Source of the DNA: Novosphingobium piscinae
GTDB taxonomy: Bacteria > Pseudomonadota > Alphaproteobacteria > Sphingomonadales > Sphingomonadaceae
DNA: 64,000 bases
NCBI RefSeq assembly: GCF_014230355.1
Contig: NZ_JACLAX010000006.1
Span: 124,001 to 188,000, forward strand
Reading direction: 5' to 3'
Shown: positions 20,033 through 28,138 of the stretch, piece after piece
Layout: each line of letters begins with the position of its first letter
Numbering within the stretch: position 1 is the stretch's first letter
Notes under the pieces: model-generated
Told to the model about the DNA's origin: nothing
The model's database searches: none
What the model saw: only the letters and a program-made list of their open reading frames with translations
Translations under genes and position numbers: made by a program

Positions 20033-20788
20033 TCAGCTGGGCGGGCTGCTCGGCACCGGGAAGTGATCGAACAGCGCCGCGGCGAGTTTGCTCGCGATCG
20101 CCCCGGCGGGCCACCTGTCGTCCCCGGCGCGTGTCGCGATGTCGGCACGCCCTTCCCATAGCACCCGGCCGGAAGCCCTGTCGCGGATGCGGGCCTCGAG
20201 CGTGGTCGAAATCAGGGCCGTTTTGGGCTTTGTCAGGTCGATGTTCACGGCCAGGCCGTAGGCTGTCCCGAAATTGGACACTCCCACCGCCATGGTCCCG
20301 CTAACCGGGCGCTTGACCTCCTCCGGCTGGAGCGTGGCATGGGCGATGTGCAGCTCGGTGACCTGCTCCGCGCTGGGATCAGGCACGTCGGTCCGGTAGC
20401 CGAGCTGGGCCAGCTGATCGACCACGGCGGCGGAATAGACCGCCAGTTCGCCGCTCTCGACGCCCGAACCGGTCGGAGCGCCGGTGACGGCGATCGCGCC
20501 GCGGCGCAGCGTCGCCGCATCGGCGGGATCCTCGGTGACGAAGCTGGCCACGGTCACGCGGTCCTCGGGCGGGCCGGCGCGGGTTGGCCCGGCGGCGCTG
20601 CCGCGCAGCAGGTCGCCGTTCCAGCCACCACCACCACCCCAGCCGCGGCCACCCCAGCCGCCACCGCCCGGCCGGGCCTTGGCCACCCCGGGGAGGCTCA
20701 GGACCAGCGCCCCCGTGGCGAGGGCCAGGACCAGCGGTCGGGCCAGCCGGGCAGCAGGTTGCGTCGGGGCGCGCCAATGGGTCTGCAT
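20033..20788 (-). CDS. DUF4136 secreted protein with Gly/Trp-rich segment, copy 2
   Basis: A 251-residue protein with a classical signal peptide ending near VAKA and no lipobox. A WGG-rich segment (GGGGWGGRGWGGGGG) lies at about residues 40-56. The C-terminal half has the same GRVLWEGRADIAT and LFDHFP elements as copies 1 and 3. The start at 20788 follows GAAAGGA. A 214-base gap separates its stop from the M48 peptidase start. Function unknown; the Gly/Trp segment suggests a surface or periplasmic role. Confidence 0.75.
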   Translation of the reverse strand: MQTHWRAPTQPAARLARPLVLALATGALVLSLPGVAKARPGGGGWGGRGWGGGGGWNGDLLRGSAAGPTRAGPPEDRVTVASFVTEDPADAATLRRGAIAVTGAPTGSGVESGELAVYSAAVVDQLAQLGYRTDVPDPSAEQVTELHIAHATLQPEEVKRPVSGTMAVGVSNFGTAYGLAVNIDLTKPKTALISTTLEARIRDRASGRVLWEGRADIATRAGDDRWPAGAIASKLAAALFDHFPVPSSPPS

Positions 20789-20945
20789 GGTTTTCCTTTC
20801 GTCGCCCCTGCGCACCGGGTTATGGGGCGCGAGCTTGCCCCGGGATGAACAGGCGGCTGACATGGCTCGGCGCGTCGGTTTAACCCCGCGGCCACATTCC
20901 TCGTGCTAGCGGCACCGGACCAGAACTTGTCGGAGCGAATCGTCG

Positions 20946-21965
20946 ATGGCTGAAGCAGTGTCTCCCCGCGTCCCCGTGCTCGTCACCGGGGGTGCCGGCT
21001 ACATCGGCAGCCATGCCGTGCTCGCGCTCAAGGATGCCGGCTGGCCGGTGGCGGTGATCGACAACCTGACCACCGGGTTCCGTTTCGCCCTGCCCGAGGG
21101 AGTTCCGCTGTACGAGGGCGACATCGAGGATGCCGCCCTGCTCGCCCGGATCTTCGCCGAACAGAGCACGCGCGCGATCATGCATTTCGCCGGTTCGATC
21201 GTGGTCCCGGAATCGGTCGAGAACCCGCTGAAGTACTACCACAACAACACGGCCAAGACGCGCGCGCTGATCGCCGCGGCGGTGGCGGCCGGGGTGCCGC
21301 ACTTCATCTTCAGCTCGACCGCGGCGACCTATGGCGAGCCCGACGAATCGCCGGTGCGCGAGGATACCCCCCAGCGGCCGATCAACCCCTACGGCATGTC
21401 CAAGCTGATGACCGAGTACATGCTGGCCGACACGGCCCGGGCTCACCCGTTCAACTACGGCGCGCTGCGCTACTTCAACGTCGCCGGGGCCGATCCGCAG
21501 GCGCGCACCGGCCAGTCGACCGCCGGGGCGACCCATCTCATCAAGGTTGCGGTCGAGGCGGCGCTGGGCAAGCGCAGCCACGTCGGCGTGTTCGGCACCG
21601 ATTTCGACACCGCCGACGGCACCGGGGTGCGGGACTACATCCACGTCGCCGATCTGGCCGCGGCCCATGTGCTCGCGCTCGAGGCGCTGATGGCCGATCC
21701 GGCCACCTCGCTCACCCTCAACTGCGGCTATGGCCGCGGCTTCTCGGTGCTCGAGGTGCTCGATGCGGTCGACCGGGTGACCAACCGCAAGATCGAGCGG
21801 CGCTTCGAGGGTCGCCGCGCCGGCGATGCCGCCGCGCTGGTTTCGGACAACCGCCGGATCATGGCGACGCTGCCGTGGCAGCCGCGCTTTGCCGATCTCG
21901 ATACCATCGTCCAGCACGCGCTGGCGTGGGAGCGGCGGCTCGGCGAAATCCGCGGCGAGGGGTGA
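20946..21965 (+). CDS. galE: UDP-glucose 4-epimerase
   Basis: GalE interconverts UDP-glucose and UDP-galactose using bound NAD. The 339-residue product has the Rossmann motif TGGAGYIGSH at residues 14-23, the Ser-Tyr-Lys set in SSTAATYGEP and YGMSKLMTE (YxxxK), and the family ends RYFNVAGADP and GVRDYIHVADLA. It could feed the capsule and lipopolysaccharide pathways at the left end. The ATG follows GGAGCG. No operon partner; rpmJ has its own promoter downstream. Confidence 0.95.
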   Translation: MAEAVSPRVPVLVTGGAGYIGSHAVLALKDAGWPVAVIDNLTTGFRFALPEGVPLYEGDIEDAALLARIFAEQSTRAIMHFAGSIVVPESVENPLKYYHNNTAKTRALIAAAVAAGVPHFIFSSTAATYGEPDESPVREDTPQRPINPYGMSKLMTEYMLADTARAHPFNYGALRYFNVAGADPQARTGQSTAGATHLIKVAVEAALGKRSHVGVFGTDFDTADGTGVRDYIHVADLAAAHVLALEALMADPATSLTLNCGYGRGFSVLEVLDAVDRVTNRKIERRFEGRRAGDAAALVSDNRRIMATLPWQPRFADLDTIVQHALAWERRLGEIRGEG

Positions 21966-22032
21966 GGGGCCGGTCGCGAGGGGGCACCCCAAACGCACCC
22001 CGGAAATTGCCCGCGCCACTCCGCCTTGGCGG

Positions 22033-22061
22033 TTGACTCAGCCCGGCCCGGCCCGTAACGG
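22033..22061 (+). promoter_or_regulatory. rpmJ promoter
   Basis: TTGACT at 22033-22038 and TAACGG at 22056-22061 are 17 bases apart, 45 bases before the rpmJ ATG. The weak -10 hexamer shares the TAnnGG form seen at the other housekeeping promoters here. Confidence 0.55.
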
Positions 22062-22105
22062 GCGCCTTCCAGTTTTCCGCGGGGCTAGCCCGCACGAGGT
22101 CAGTC

Positions 22106-22231
22106 ATGAAGATTCGCAACAGCCTGAAGTCGCTCAAGGACCGTCACCGGGACAACCGCGTGATCCGCCGCCGTGGCCGGACCTATGTGATCAACAAGAC
22201 CAACCGTCGCTTCAAGGCGCGCCAGGGCTGA
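22106..22231 (+). CDS. rpmJ: 50S ribosomal protein L36, type B
   Basis: A 41-residue basic protein beginning [17 protein letters not shown], with [21 protein letters not shown] after it. It lacks the CxxC...CxH zinc ligands of type A L36, so it is the zinc-free (C-minus, YkgO-like) form. In sphingomonads this is the usual stand-alone copy. It sits alone between galE and the HAD gene, with its own promoter and terminator, not in an ribosomal-protein operon. Confidence 0.95.
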   Translation: MKIRNSLKSLKDRHRDNRVIRRRGRTYVINKTNRRFKARQG

Positions 22232-22278
22232 TTGCCCTGGCCGGCCGGGCAGCTTGTCCCGGCCGCGCTTGACCAGCC

Positions 22279-22317
22279 CGGCCCGCCTCCGACCGGAGTG
22301 CGGGCCGCTGGCGTTTT
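22279..22317 (+). terminator. rpmJ terminator
   Basis: CGGCCCGC (22279-22286) pairs with GCGGGCCG (22300-22307), and CTCC inside pairs with GGAG around a short loop. GCGTTTT follows. It begins 48 bases after the rpmJ stop and just before the HAD gene leader. Confidence 0.55.
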
Positions 22318-22356
22318 GGGACGGTCGCGCAGGGCCTGCGCCAGGGAGAACAACCG

Positions 22357-22974
22357 ATGAGCCAGACCGGTGGCATCGAGGCAGTGGTGTTCGATATCGG
22401 CCGCGTGCTGGTCCACTGGGACATGCGCGCGTTGTTCCGCCAGCTGATCGCCGATCCGGCCGAGCTTGACTGGTTCTGTTCTACGGTGGTCACCGAGCAG
22501 TGGCACTACCAGCACGACGCAGGCCGGCCGCTGGCCGAGATGGTGGCCGAGCGCAAGGCGCAGTTCCCCGCCTGCGCCGCACTGATCGACGCCTATGCCA
22601 CGCGCTTCAACGAGACCATTCCCGGGCCGATCGAGGGCACCGTGGCGCTGGTCGAGGCGCTTCACGCGCGCGGCGTGCCCCTGTTCGCGATCACCAATTT
22701 CGGTGCCGACCTCTGGCAGGGCTTCCGCCCGACGCTACCGGTGCTGGCACGCTTCCGCGACATCGTCGTCTCCGGCGTGGAGCGCGTGGCCAAGCCTGAT
22801 CCTGCGATCTACGCACTGGCCGAAAGGCGCTTCGGCCACTCCGGTCCGGCGCTGCTGTTCATTGACGACAATGCCGCCAACATCGCCGCCGCGCAGGCGG
22901 CCGGTTGGCACGGCCACCTGTTCACGGCTCCCGCGCTGCTGGCGCAGGATCTGGCCGGACGAGGGCTGCTCTAG
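22357..22974 (+). CDS. HAD-superfamily phosphatase (YihX-like)
   Basis: A 205-residue HAD-IA hydrolase. Motif I is FDIGRVLVHWD, in which the second Asp is replaced by Gly as in the YihX (glucose-1-phosphatase) subgroup, motif II is ITNF, the Lys motif is AKPDP, and motif IV is FIDDNAAN. The substrate is not predictable; a sugar phosphate is likely from the subgroup. The ATG at 22357 follows CAGGGAGAACAACCG. It stands alone. Confidence 0.85.
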   Translation: MSQTGGIEAVVFDIGRVLVHWDMRALFRQLIADPAELDWFCSTVVTEQWHYQHDAGRPLAEMVAERKAQFPACAALIDAYATRFNETIPGPIEGTVALVEALHARGVPLFAITNFGADLWQGFRPTLPVLARFRDIVVSGVERVAKPDPAIYALAERRFGHSGPALLFIDDNAANIAAAQAAGWHGHLFTAPALLAQDLAGRGLL

Positions 22975-23043
22975 GCGCTGTGCCGGCAAGGCCGCAGCCT
23001 GGCCGGGACCCCTCGCGCTCCGGCGGCTGGAAGACCCCGCCGC

Positions 23044-23355
23044 TCAACCGTTGCAGCGGGCGAGGTCCTCGGCGCCCAGCTCGCCCTCGGCCGAGGTGAA
23101 GCGCGTGACCGGGCCGAACTTGGCGACCACCTTGCGGCAGACGAACAGCGGGCGCGAGCCCTGCGCGGGCGCCGTGCACTGGGTGCCGCCGCAATGCCAG
23201 ACCACGCTGTTGACGATGCCCTGGCGCGGCGCCGCCAGCGGTTCGCGCAGCGTTGCGCTCCACCCCGCCGGGGCGGCGGCGGCCGGCGCGGCAGCGGCCG
23301 GAAGCAGCGCGGCGACGACCAGGGCGAGGGCGGCGGTGAGCGACGAGGGACGCAT
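23044..23355 (-). CDS. CC_3452 family small secreted protein
   Basis: A 103-residue protein with a long Ala-rich signal peptide and a mature part with the WHCGGTQCTAPAQGSRP pattern, LFVCRKVVAKFGPV and a final ARCNG. The four Cys suggest two disulfides. This matches the CC_3452 family of alphaproteobacteria, whose function is unknown. It diverges from the HxlR regulator across an AT-rich gap, so it may be regulated by it. Confidence 0.8.
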   Translation of the reverse strand: MRPSSLTAALALVVAALLPAAAAPAAAAPAGWSATLREPLAAPRQGIVNSVVWHCGGTQCTAPAQGSRPLFVCRKVVAKFGPVTRFTSAEGELGAEDLARCNG

Positions 23356-23370
23356 GGGAGGACTCCATAG

Positions 23371-23386
23371 CTTACATACGTGTTAG
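23371..23386. promoter_or_regulatory. candidate operator between CC_3452 gene and HxlR gene
   Basis: CTTACA (23371-23376) and TGTTAG (23381-23386) form an inverted repeat with one mismatch and a 4-base spacer, in an AT-rich 134-base gap. HxlR-type dimers bind such sites next to their own genes; the link is inferred. Confidence 0.35.
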
Positions 23387-23489
23387 TTGTGATTCGCTAC
23401 CTACATTACCGGTTGTGAAATGCAACCCGTTCTCGCGTCCGCGCGCCAACGCTCGACTCCGGCGGCGATTCGCCTAGACTTGGCCAGCC

Positions 23490-23993
23490 ATGGACCAGCT
23501 GCGCGAACCCCTCGATGTGCACACCTGCGGCCTGCCGCTGGCGCTCGAGGTGATGGGTGAGCGCTGGTCGTTCCTGCTGTTGCGCGCGGCGTTCAACGGG
23601 CTGACCCACTTCGAGGAGTTCCTCGGCATCGGGATCGCGCGCAACATCCTGGCCAGCCGGCTGGCCAAGCTGGTCGAACACGGCATCCTGGTGCGCGAGC
23701 CGCAGGCCGACGATCGCCGCAAGGTCAGCTACCGCCTGACCGCCAAGGGCGTGGCGCTGCTGCCGGCCATGCTCGCGCTGCGCCAGTGGGGCGAGCGCTA
23801 CGGCCTGGGGGTGCCGTCGAACCCGGTGCTGGTCGATCGGCGGGACCGCCGCCCGATCGCCCCGATCGCGGTCCACGCCCAGGACGGGCGCGTGCTCGAC
23901 TATGCCGATCTGCTGTGGGTCGACGGGGCCGAACTCGACCCTCCCGCGGCTGGCGAGGCCCCCGACACCGGCCCGACCAACACCTGCTGCTGA
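23490..23993 (+). CDS. HxlR-family winged-helix transcription regulator
   Basis: A 167-residue regulator with the HxlR winged helix at residues 10-95: GERWSFLLLRAAFNGLTHFEEF, IARNILASRLAKLVEHGILV and DRRKVSYRLTAKG. A C-terminal extension of about 70 residues ends in TNTCC, unlike the usual 110-130 residue proteins, and could bind a ligand or metal or be a redox switch through its two Cys. The HxlR family often responds to electrophiles or thiol stress. Diverges from the CC_3452 gene. Cys12 in HTCGLPL is the conserved N-terminal Cys. Confidence 0.85.
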   Translation: MDQLREPLDVHTCGLPLALEVMGERWSFLLLRAAFNGLTHFEEFLGIGIARNILASRLAKLVEHGILVREPQADDRRKVSYRLTAKGVALLPAMLALRQWGERYGLGVPSNPVLVDRRDRRPIAPIAVHAQDGRVLDYADLLWVDGAELDPPAAGEAPDTGPTNTCC

Positions 23994-24025
23994 CAGCAGG
24001 CCCTCGGCTGCGCCATGATCGCGCG

Positions 24026-24685
24026 ATGAACCGCCGATTCGTCCTCGCCGCCGCCCCGCTGATCCTGCTCGCGCTGACCGGCGCCGCGAAGAAGCCGCTG
24101 CCCCGCAAGGCGCCGCCGCCCGCGCCCGCCGCCGCGCCGCTGGGCGATCTGGTCCGGGTCACCATGGTCACCGAACTCGGCCCGATCGAGCTCGAGCTGG
24201 ATCATGCGCATGCCCCGCTCACGGTCGAGAACTTCGTGCGCTATGTCGATGCGCGCCGCTTCGACGGGATGACCTTCTATCGGGCGATGCGCCTCGCCTG
24301 GGGGGATCAGCCCAATGGCCTCGTCCAGACCGGTCTGCAGGGCGATCCGCGCAAGCTGTTCAAGCCGGTTGCGCATGAGCCGACCACGCTGACCGGGCTG
24401 TCGCACAAGGCCGGCGCGCTTTCGATGGCCCGCCTCGCCCCCGGCACGGCCACGGCCGACTTCTCGATCATGCTCTCGGATTTGACCGGGCTCGACGCCG
24501 ATCCCAAGTCGGACAACCCCGATGTCCAGGCCGGCTATGCCGTGTTCGGCCGCGTCGTCGCGGGGATGGACGTGGTCCGCCGGATCTGGGACGCCCCGCT
24601 CTCGCCGACCAAGGGCGAAGGGGTGATGAAGGGCCAACTGCTCGACCCGCCGGTCAAGGTGCTGACCGTGCGGCGGGCGGGCTAG
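24026..24685 (+). CDS. periplasmic cyclophilin-type peptidyl-prolyl isomerase
   Basis: A 219-residue cyclophilin that starts MNRRFVLAAAPLILLALTG, an N-terminal signal peptide, followed by a Lys/Pro linker and the catalytic domain: VTELGPIELELDHAHAPLTVENFVRY and DGMTFYRAM. The Arg of the FHR motif appears as YRA. The usual Gln-Gly and Phe-substrate positions (VQTG, AALS-like) are partly kept. It would aid folding of envelope proteins. The ATG at 24026 lies 33 bases after the HxlR stop, so the two may be co-transcribed. Confidence 0.82.
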   Translation: MNRRFVLAAAPLILLALTGAAKKPLPRKAPPPAPAAAPLGDLVRVTMVTELGPIELELDHAHAPLTVENFVRYVDARRFDGMTFYRAMRLAWGDQPNGLVQTGLQGDPRKLFKPVAHEPTTLTGLSHKAGALSMARLAPGTATADFSIMLSDLTGLDADPKSDNPDVQAGYAVFGRVVAGMDVVRRIWDAPLSPTKGEGVMKGQLLDPPVKVLTVRRAG

Positions 24686-24738
24686 GACCCCAACTCGGCC
24701 GCTTGCCCAGCGTCGTGTGTCCGCACGGCCCGCTCTGC

Positions 24739-26247
24739 TCACCCCGTCACCGCCCGCCGCCGGTAGGACAGCGCCTCGGCCACGTGAACCCGGCCGATCT
24801 GGTCGGCTCCGGACAGGTCGGCCACGGTCCGCGCCACCCGCAGCACGCGGGTGTAGCCGCGGGCGGACAGGCGCAGCGCCTCGGCGGCCTGCAGCAGCAG
24901 CCGGCGTCCGGGCTCGTCGGGCGCGGCGTGGCGGTCGAGCGCGGCGCCGTCGAGCTCGGCATTGGTCCGCGCCCCGCTATCGGCCTGGCGCGCAGTCTGC
25001 ACCGCGCGGGCGCGGGCGACCCGCGCGGCCACCGTGGCCGTATCCTCGGCTGGCGGCGGGAGGGCCAGGTCGGCCGCGCTCACCGCTTCGACCTCGATGT
25101 GCAGGTCGATGCGGTCGAGCAGCGGGCCTGACAGCCTGGCCTGATAGTCGGCCGCGCAGCGCGGGGCGCGGCTGCAGCCCAGCGCCGGATCGCCGAGATG
25201 ACCGCAACGGCAGGGGTTCATCGCCGCGACCAGCTGGAAGCGCGCGGGGAAGGTGACATGGGCATTGGCTCGCGCCACGGTGACGGTCCCGGCCTCAAGC
25301 GGCTGGCGCAGCGCATCAAGCGCGCCGCGCTGGAATTCGGGCAGCTCGTCGAGGAACAGCACGCCGAGGTGCGCGAGGCTGACCTCGCCCGGGCGCACCT
25401 TGAGCCCCCCGCCGGTCAGCGCCGCCATCGAGGCCGAATGGTGCGGGCTGCGGAACGGCCGGGCGCGGCTGATCCGACCGCCCTCGAGCGTTCCGGCGAC
25501 CGAGGCGACCAGCGAGACCTCGAGCGCCTCGGCCGGTTCGAGCGGGGGGAGTATGCCGGGCAGGCAGGCGGCGAGCAGCGACTTGCCGGCCCCGGGCGGA
25601 CCGCACAGCAGCAGGTTGTGCCCCCCGGCGGCGGCGATCTCGAGCGCGCGGCGGGCGGTTTCCTGGCCCTTGACCTGAGCCAGGTCGGGGCCCGCGGGGG
25701 CCGCCTCGACCAGCCCGCGCGGCGGGCGGGGGAGGACCTGGTAGCCCTTGAGGTGGTTGAGCAGGGCGATCAGGTCGGGCGCGGCGATCACCGCCAGTTC
25801 ACCCGCCCAGCCGGCCTCGGCCCCCTGCGCGCCGGGGCAGATCAGCCCGCGGCCGAGCCCGACGGCGTGCATCGCCGCGAGCAGGACCCCCGGCGAGGCG
25901 ACGATCCGGCCGTCGAGCGCCAGCTCGCCCACCGCGATATGCTCGCCCAGTTGCTCAGCATCGGTCACCCCCATTGCGGCGAGCAGCGCCAGGGCGATCG
26001 GCAGGTCGTAGTGCGAGCCTTCCTTGGGCAGATCGGCCGGCGAGAGGTTGATCGTGATCCGCTTGGGCGGCAGCGCCAGCCCGAGCGAGGCGAGCGTGGC
26101 CTGAACGCGCTGGCGGCTCTCGTTCACGGCCTTGTCGGGCAGGCCGACCAGATGGAATCCCGGCAGCCCCGGGGCGATCTGGCACTGCACCTCGACCGTG
26201 CGCGCCTCGAGCCCGAGATAGGCAACCGTCTCCATCCGGGTGACCAA
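24739..26247 (-). CDS. YifB/ComM-family Mg-chelatase-like AAA+ ATPase
   Basis: A 502-residue ComM/YifB protein: an N-terminal Lon-protease-like fold (QCQIAPGLPGFHLVGLPDKAV), Walker A GPPGAGKS near residue 212, Walker B LFLDELPEF, and a Cys-rich CRCGHLGDPALGC segment typical of the family. ComM is a helicase that aids branch migration during natural transformation. I used TTG at 26247 because a GGAGGAGG ribosome site lies five bases upstream; ATG at 26235 is the alternative. Confidence 0.88.
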   Translation of the reverse strand: MVTRMETVAYLGLEARTVEVQCQIAPGLPGFHLVGLPDKAVNESRQRVQATLASLGLALPPKRITINLSPADLPKEGSHYDLPIALALLAAMGVTDAEQLGEHIAVGELALDGRIVASPGVLLAAMHAVGLGRGLICPGAQGAEAGWAGELAVIAAPDLIALLNHLKGYQVLPRPPRGLVEAAPAGPDLAQVKGQETARRALEIAAAGGHNLLLCGPPGAGKSLLAACLPGILPPLEPAEALEVSLVASVAGTLEGGRISRARPFRSPHHSASMAALTGGGLKVRPGEVSLAHLGVLFLDELPEFQRGALDALRQPLEAGTVTVARANAHVTFPARFQLVAAMNPCRCGHLGDPALGCSRAPRCAADYQARLSGPLLDRIDLHIEVEAVSAADLALPPPAEDTATVAARVARARAVQTARQADSGARTNAELDGAALDRHAAPDEPGRRLLLQAAEALRLSARGYTRVLRVARTVADLSGADQIGRVHVAEALSYRRRAVTG

Positions 26248-26473
26248 GCCGGCCTCCTCCCGCCGCGTGAGCATCCGACTGTGCCGCGGGGTTTCCCGCG
26301 CTGTCGAGGCGGGTGGTCTACCCTTTTCGGCAGGAGCCCGGGGCGATCGGGCAGGGGCGCACCCCCGGCGGCAAGCCGGCCTCCCGGGAGAGCTCCGGGG
26401 TTCCCCGGCAGGGCGGGTTTAACCTAGTTCCGCAGGGCGGCGGCAAGGGCTGGCGGTGCAAGGTCCGGCCATC

Positions 26474-27208
26474 ATGCTGCGCCTCCTCCGCCCTGTCCTC
26501 TCCGCCCTCGTGGTGCTGGGTTTTGCCGGGCCGGTGGCGGCGCAGCCGGTCCTCGTGGCCGAGCCCGTATTGGCGGCGGGCGCGGTGCGAGAGACCCTCC
26601 GGGATGGTCCCGCCCGGGTGGGAGGCGACGATGCGGCGGCCGGGTCGGGCCGATTCGTCGCCTCCCCTCCCGCCGCGCCGGCGCTGCCGCGCGGGATCGC
26701 CGCCTTCGGTCCGTTCCGCGTGCTGGATGGCACCCGCGCCGCGCTGGTCGGCGTCACCGACGAGCGGAGTCCCGCCGCCTTCCAGGCCATGCTCGCGCGC
26801 CATCCGGGGATCCGCGTGCTCGAGCTGATCGAATGCCCCGGCACCGAGGAGGACCGGGCCAACCTGCGCCTCGGCCGGATGATCCGCGCCCGCGGGCTGG
26901 CCACCCACGTCCCGGCGGGCGGCTCGGTCCGCTCCGGCGCGGTCGAGCTCTATCTTGCCGGGGTGCGCCGCAGCGCCGATCCGGGGGCCGAGTTCGCGGT
27001 TCACGCCTGGGCCGATGAGGACGGCCGCGAGCCGCGCGACTTTCCCGCCGATGCGCCGCAGAACCGCGCCTATCTTGACTACTACCGCGCCATGGGCCTG
27101 TCCGCCGCCGAAGCCCGCGCCTTCTATGCGATGACCAATTCGGTGCCCAATGCCGGTGCGCTATGGCTTGACGCCGCGCAGATGGCGCGCTGGGTCCGCC
27201 CGGAATGA
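26474..27208 (+). CDS. secreted ClpP/crotonase-fold protein of unknown function (COG3904-like)
   Basis: A 244-residue protein with a signal peptide (ALVVLGFAGPVAAQ) and a C-terminal domain with the pattern RLGRMIRARGLATHVPAGG, then SVRSGAVELYLAGVRRSAD, as in periplasmic ClpP-fold proteins. In relatives the segment reads CASACPL, with Cys residues and a nucleophile Ser; here the Cys are gone and the Ser is in SVRSGAV. I cannot say whether it is catalytic. The ATG at 26474 is chosen for the signal peptide. Located alone before rpmH. Confidence 0.6.
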   Translation: MLRLLRPVLSALVVLGFAGPVAAQPVLVAEPVLAAGAVRETLRDGPARVGGDDAAAGSGRFVASPPAAPALPRGIAAFGPFRVLDGTRAALVGVTDERSPAAFQAMLARHPGIRVLELIECPGTEEDRANLRLGRMIRARGLATHVPAGGSVRSGAVELYLAGVRRSADPGAEFAVHAWADEDGREPRDFPADAPQNRAYLDYYRAMGLSAAEARAFYAMTNSVPNAGALWLDAAQMARWVRPE

Positions 27209-27253
27209 GCCGCGCCGCGCCATGCCGGCCGGCCGCCCGGCCGCGGCAGCGCC

Positions 27254-27282
27254 TTGACTCGGCCTGCCGCCTCGCTTATCGG
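27254..27282 (+). promoter_or_regulatory. rpmH-rnpA operon promoter
   Basis: TTGACT at 27254-27259 and TATCGG at 27277-27282 are 17 bases apart, 65 bases upstream of rpmH. It probably drives rpmH, rnpA, yidD, yidC and yihA. Confidence 0.6.
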
Positions 27283-27346
27283 GCCGCCTCTGTTTCCGGC
27301 CGCTCGTGCGGGCGGCCCATCCTGTTTGATTGATCGAGGTTCCGAG

Positions 27347-27481
27347 ATGAAGCGCACTTTCCAGCCCAGCCGGCTTGTCCGCGCCCGCCGCCACGGTTTC
27401 CGCGCCCGCACCGCCACCGTCGGTGGCCGCAAGGTCCTGCGCGCCCGCCGCGCCCGCGGCCGCAAGTCGCTCTCGGCCTGA
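27347..27481 (+). CDS. rpmH: 50S ribosomal protein L34
   Basis: A 44-residue basic protein starting [20 protein letters not shown] and ending [13 protein letters not shown], full length for L34. It heads the classic rpmH-rnpA-yidD-yidC-yihA cluster and is followed by rnpA after 17 bases. ATG preceded by a GAGGT site. Confidence 0.97.
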   Translation: MKRTFQPSRLVRARRHGFRARTATVGGRKVLRARRARGRKSLSA

Positions 27482-27498
27482 GCGACCCGGCGCAGGGC

Positions 27499-27897
27499 GT
27501 GACCGAATCGGGATCGGGGCTGGCGCCCGCGGTCCTGACCCGGCGCGCCGACTTCCTCGCGGCCAACCGCGGTCTGCGCGTGGCCCGGCCCGGTTTCGTC
27601 CTGCTTGCCCGTCCCAATGGGGGCGGGCAAATGCGTTTCGGGATCACCGTCACCAAGAAGATCGGCAACGCCGTGGTGCGCAACCGCATGAAGCGCCGCT
27701 TCCGCGCGCTGCTGCGCGAATTGCTGCCCCTTGCGGGCCTGGCCGGCACCGATCATGTCCTGATCGGCCGGGAAGGTGGGATCGAGCGCGATTTCAGCCT
27801 GTTGCGCGAGGAACTTCGCGCCGCCCTGAGCCGCGCCGCGGCGGGCAAGGGCGATCCCCCGCGCAAACCCGGCGGGCGCGGGCCGAAACCCCGGTGA
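27499..27897 (+). CDS. rnpA: ribonuclease P protein component
   Basis: Basic protein subunit of RNase P, which matures tRNA 5' ends. The 132-residue product has the signature [28 protein letters not shown] around residues 47-75 (shown here in part) including the NRMKRR core. The C-terminal tail is rich in Gly, Pro and Arg. GTG start at 27499; stop overlaps the yidD start (GTGA). Confidence 0.93.
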   Translation: MTESGSGLAPAVLTRRADFLAANRGLRVARPGFVLLARPNGGGQMRFGITVTKKIGNAVVRNRMKRRFRALLRELLPLAGLAGTDHVLIGREGGIERDFSLLREELRAALSRAAAGKGDPPRKPGGRGPKPR

Positions 27898-28103
27898 AGC
27901 GGCTGCTGATCCTGATCGCGCGGGGCTGGCAGCGCGGCCCCTCGCGGGTCCTGCCGCCAAGCTGCCGCTATGCCCCGTCGTGCTCGCAATACGCGATCGA
28001 GGCGCTTGAGAAACACGGTGCGATTAAGGGTGGCTGGCTGGCGATGAAGCGTCTATTGCGCTGCCACCCGTGGGGCGGGCACGGCTACGATCCGGTGCCC
28101 TGA
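27894..28103 (+). CDS. yidD: membrane protein insertion efficiency factor YidD
   Basis: A 69-residue protein with the diagnostic [16 protein letters not shown], followed by [23 protein letters not shown]. It helps YidC-mediated insertion in the inner membrane. GTG at 27894 overlaps the rnpA stop by four bases. Cys24 and Cys29 are conserved in the family. The next gene starts 35 bases on. Confidence 0.95.
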   Translation: MKRLLILIARGWQRGPSRVLPPSCRYAPSCSQYAIEALEKHGAIKGGWLAMKRLLRCHPWGGHGYDPVP

Positions 28104-28138
28104 ACAGCCACAAGACATAGACATACTCGGGAACTTTC

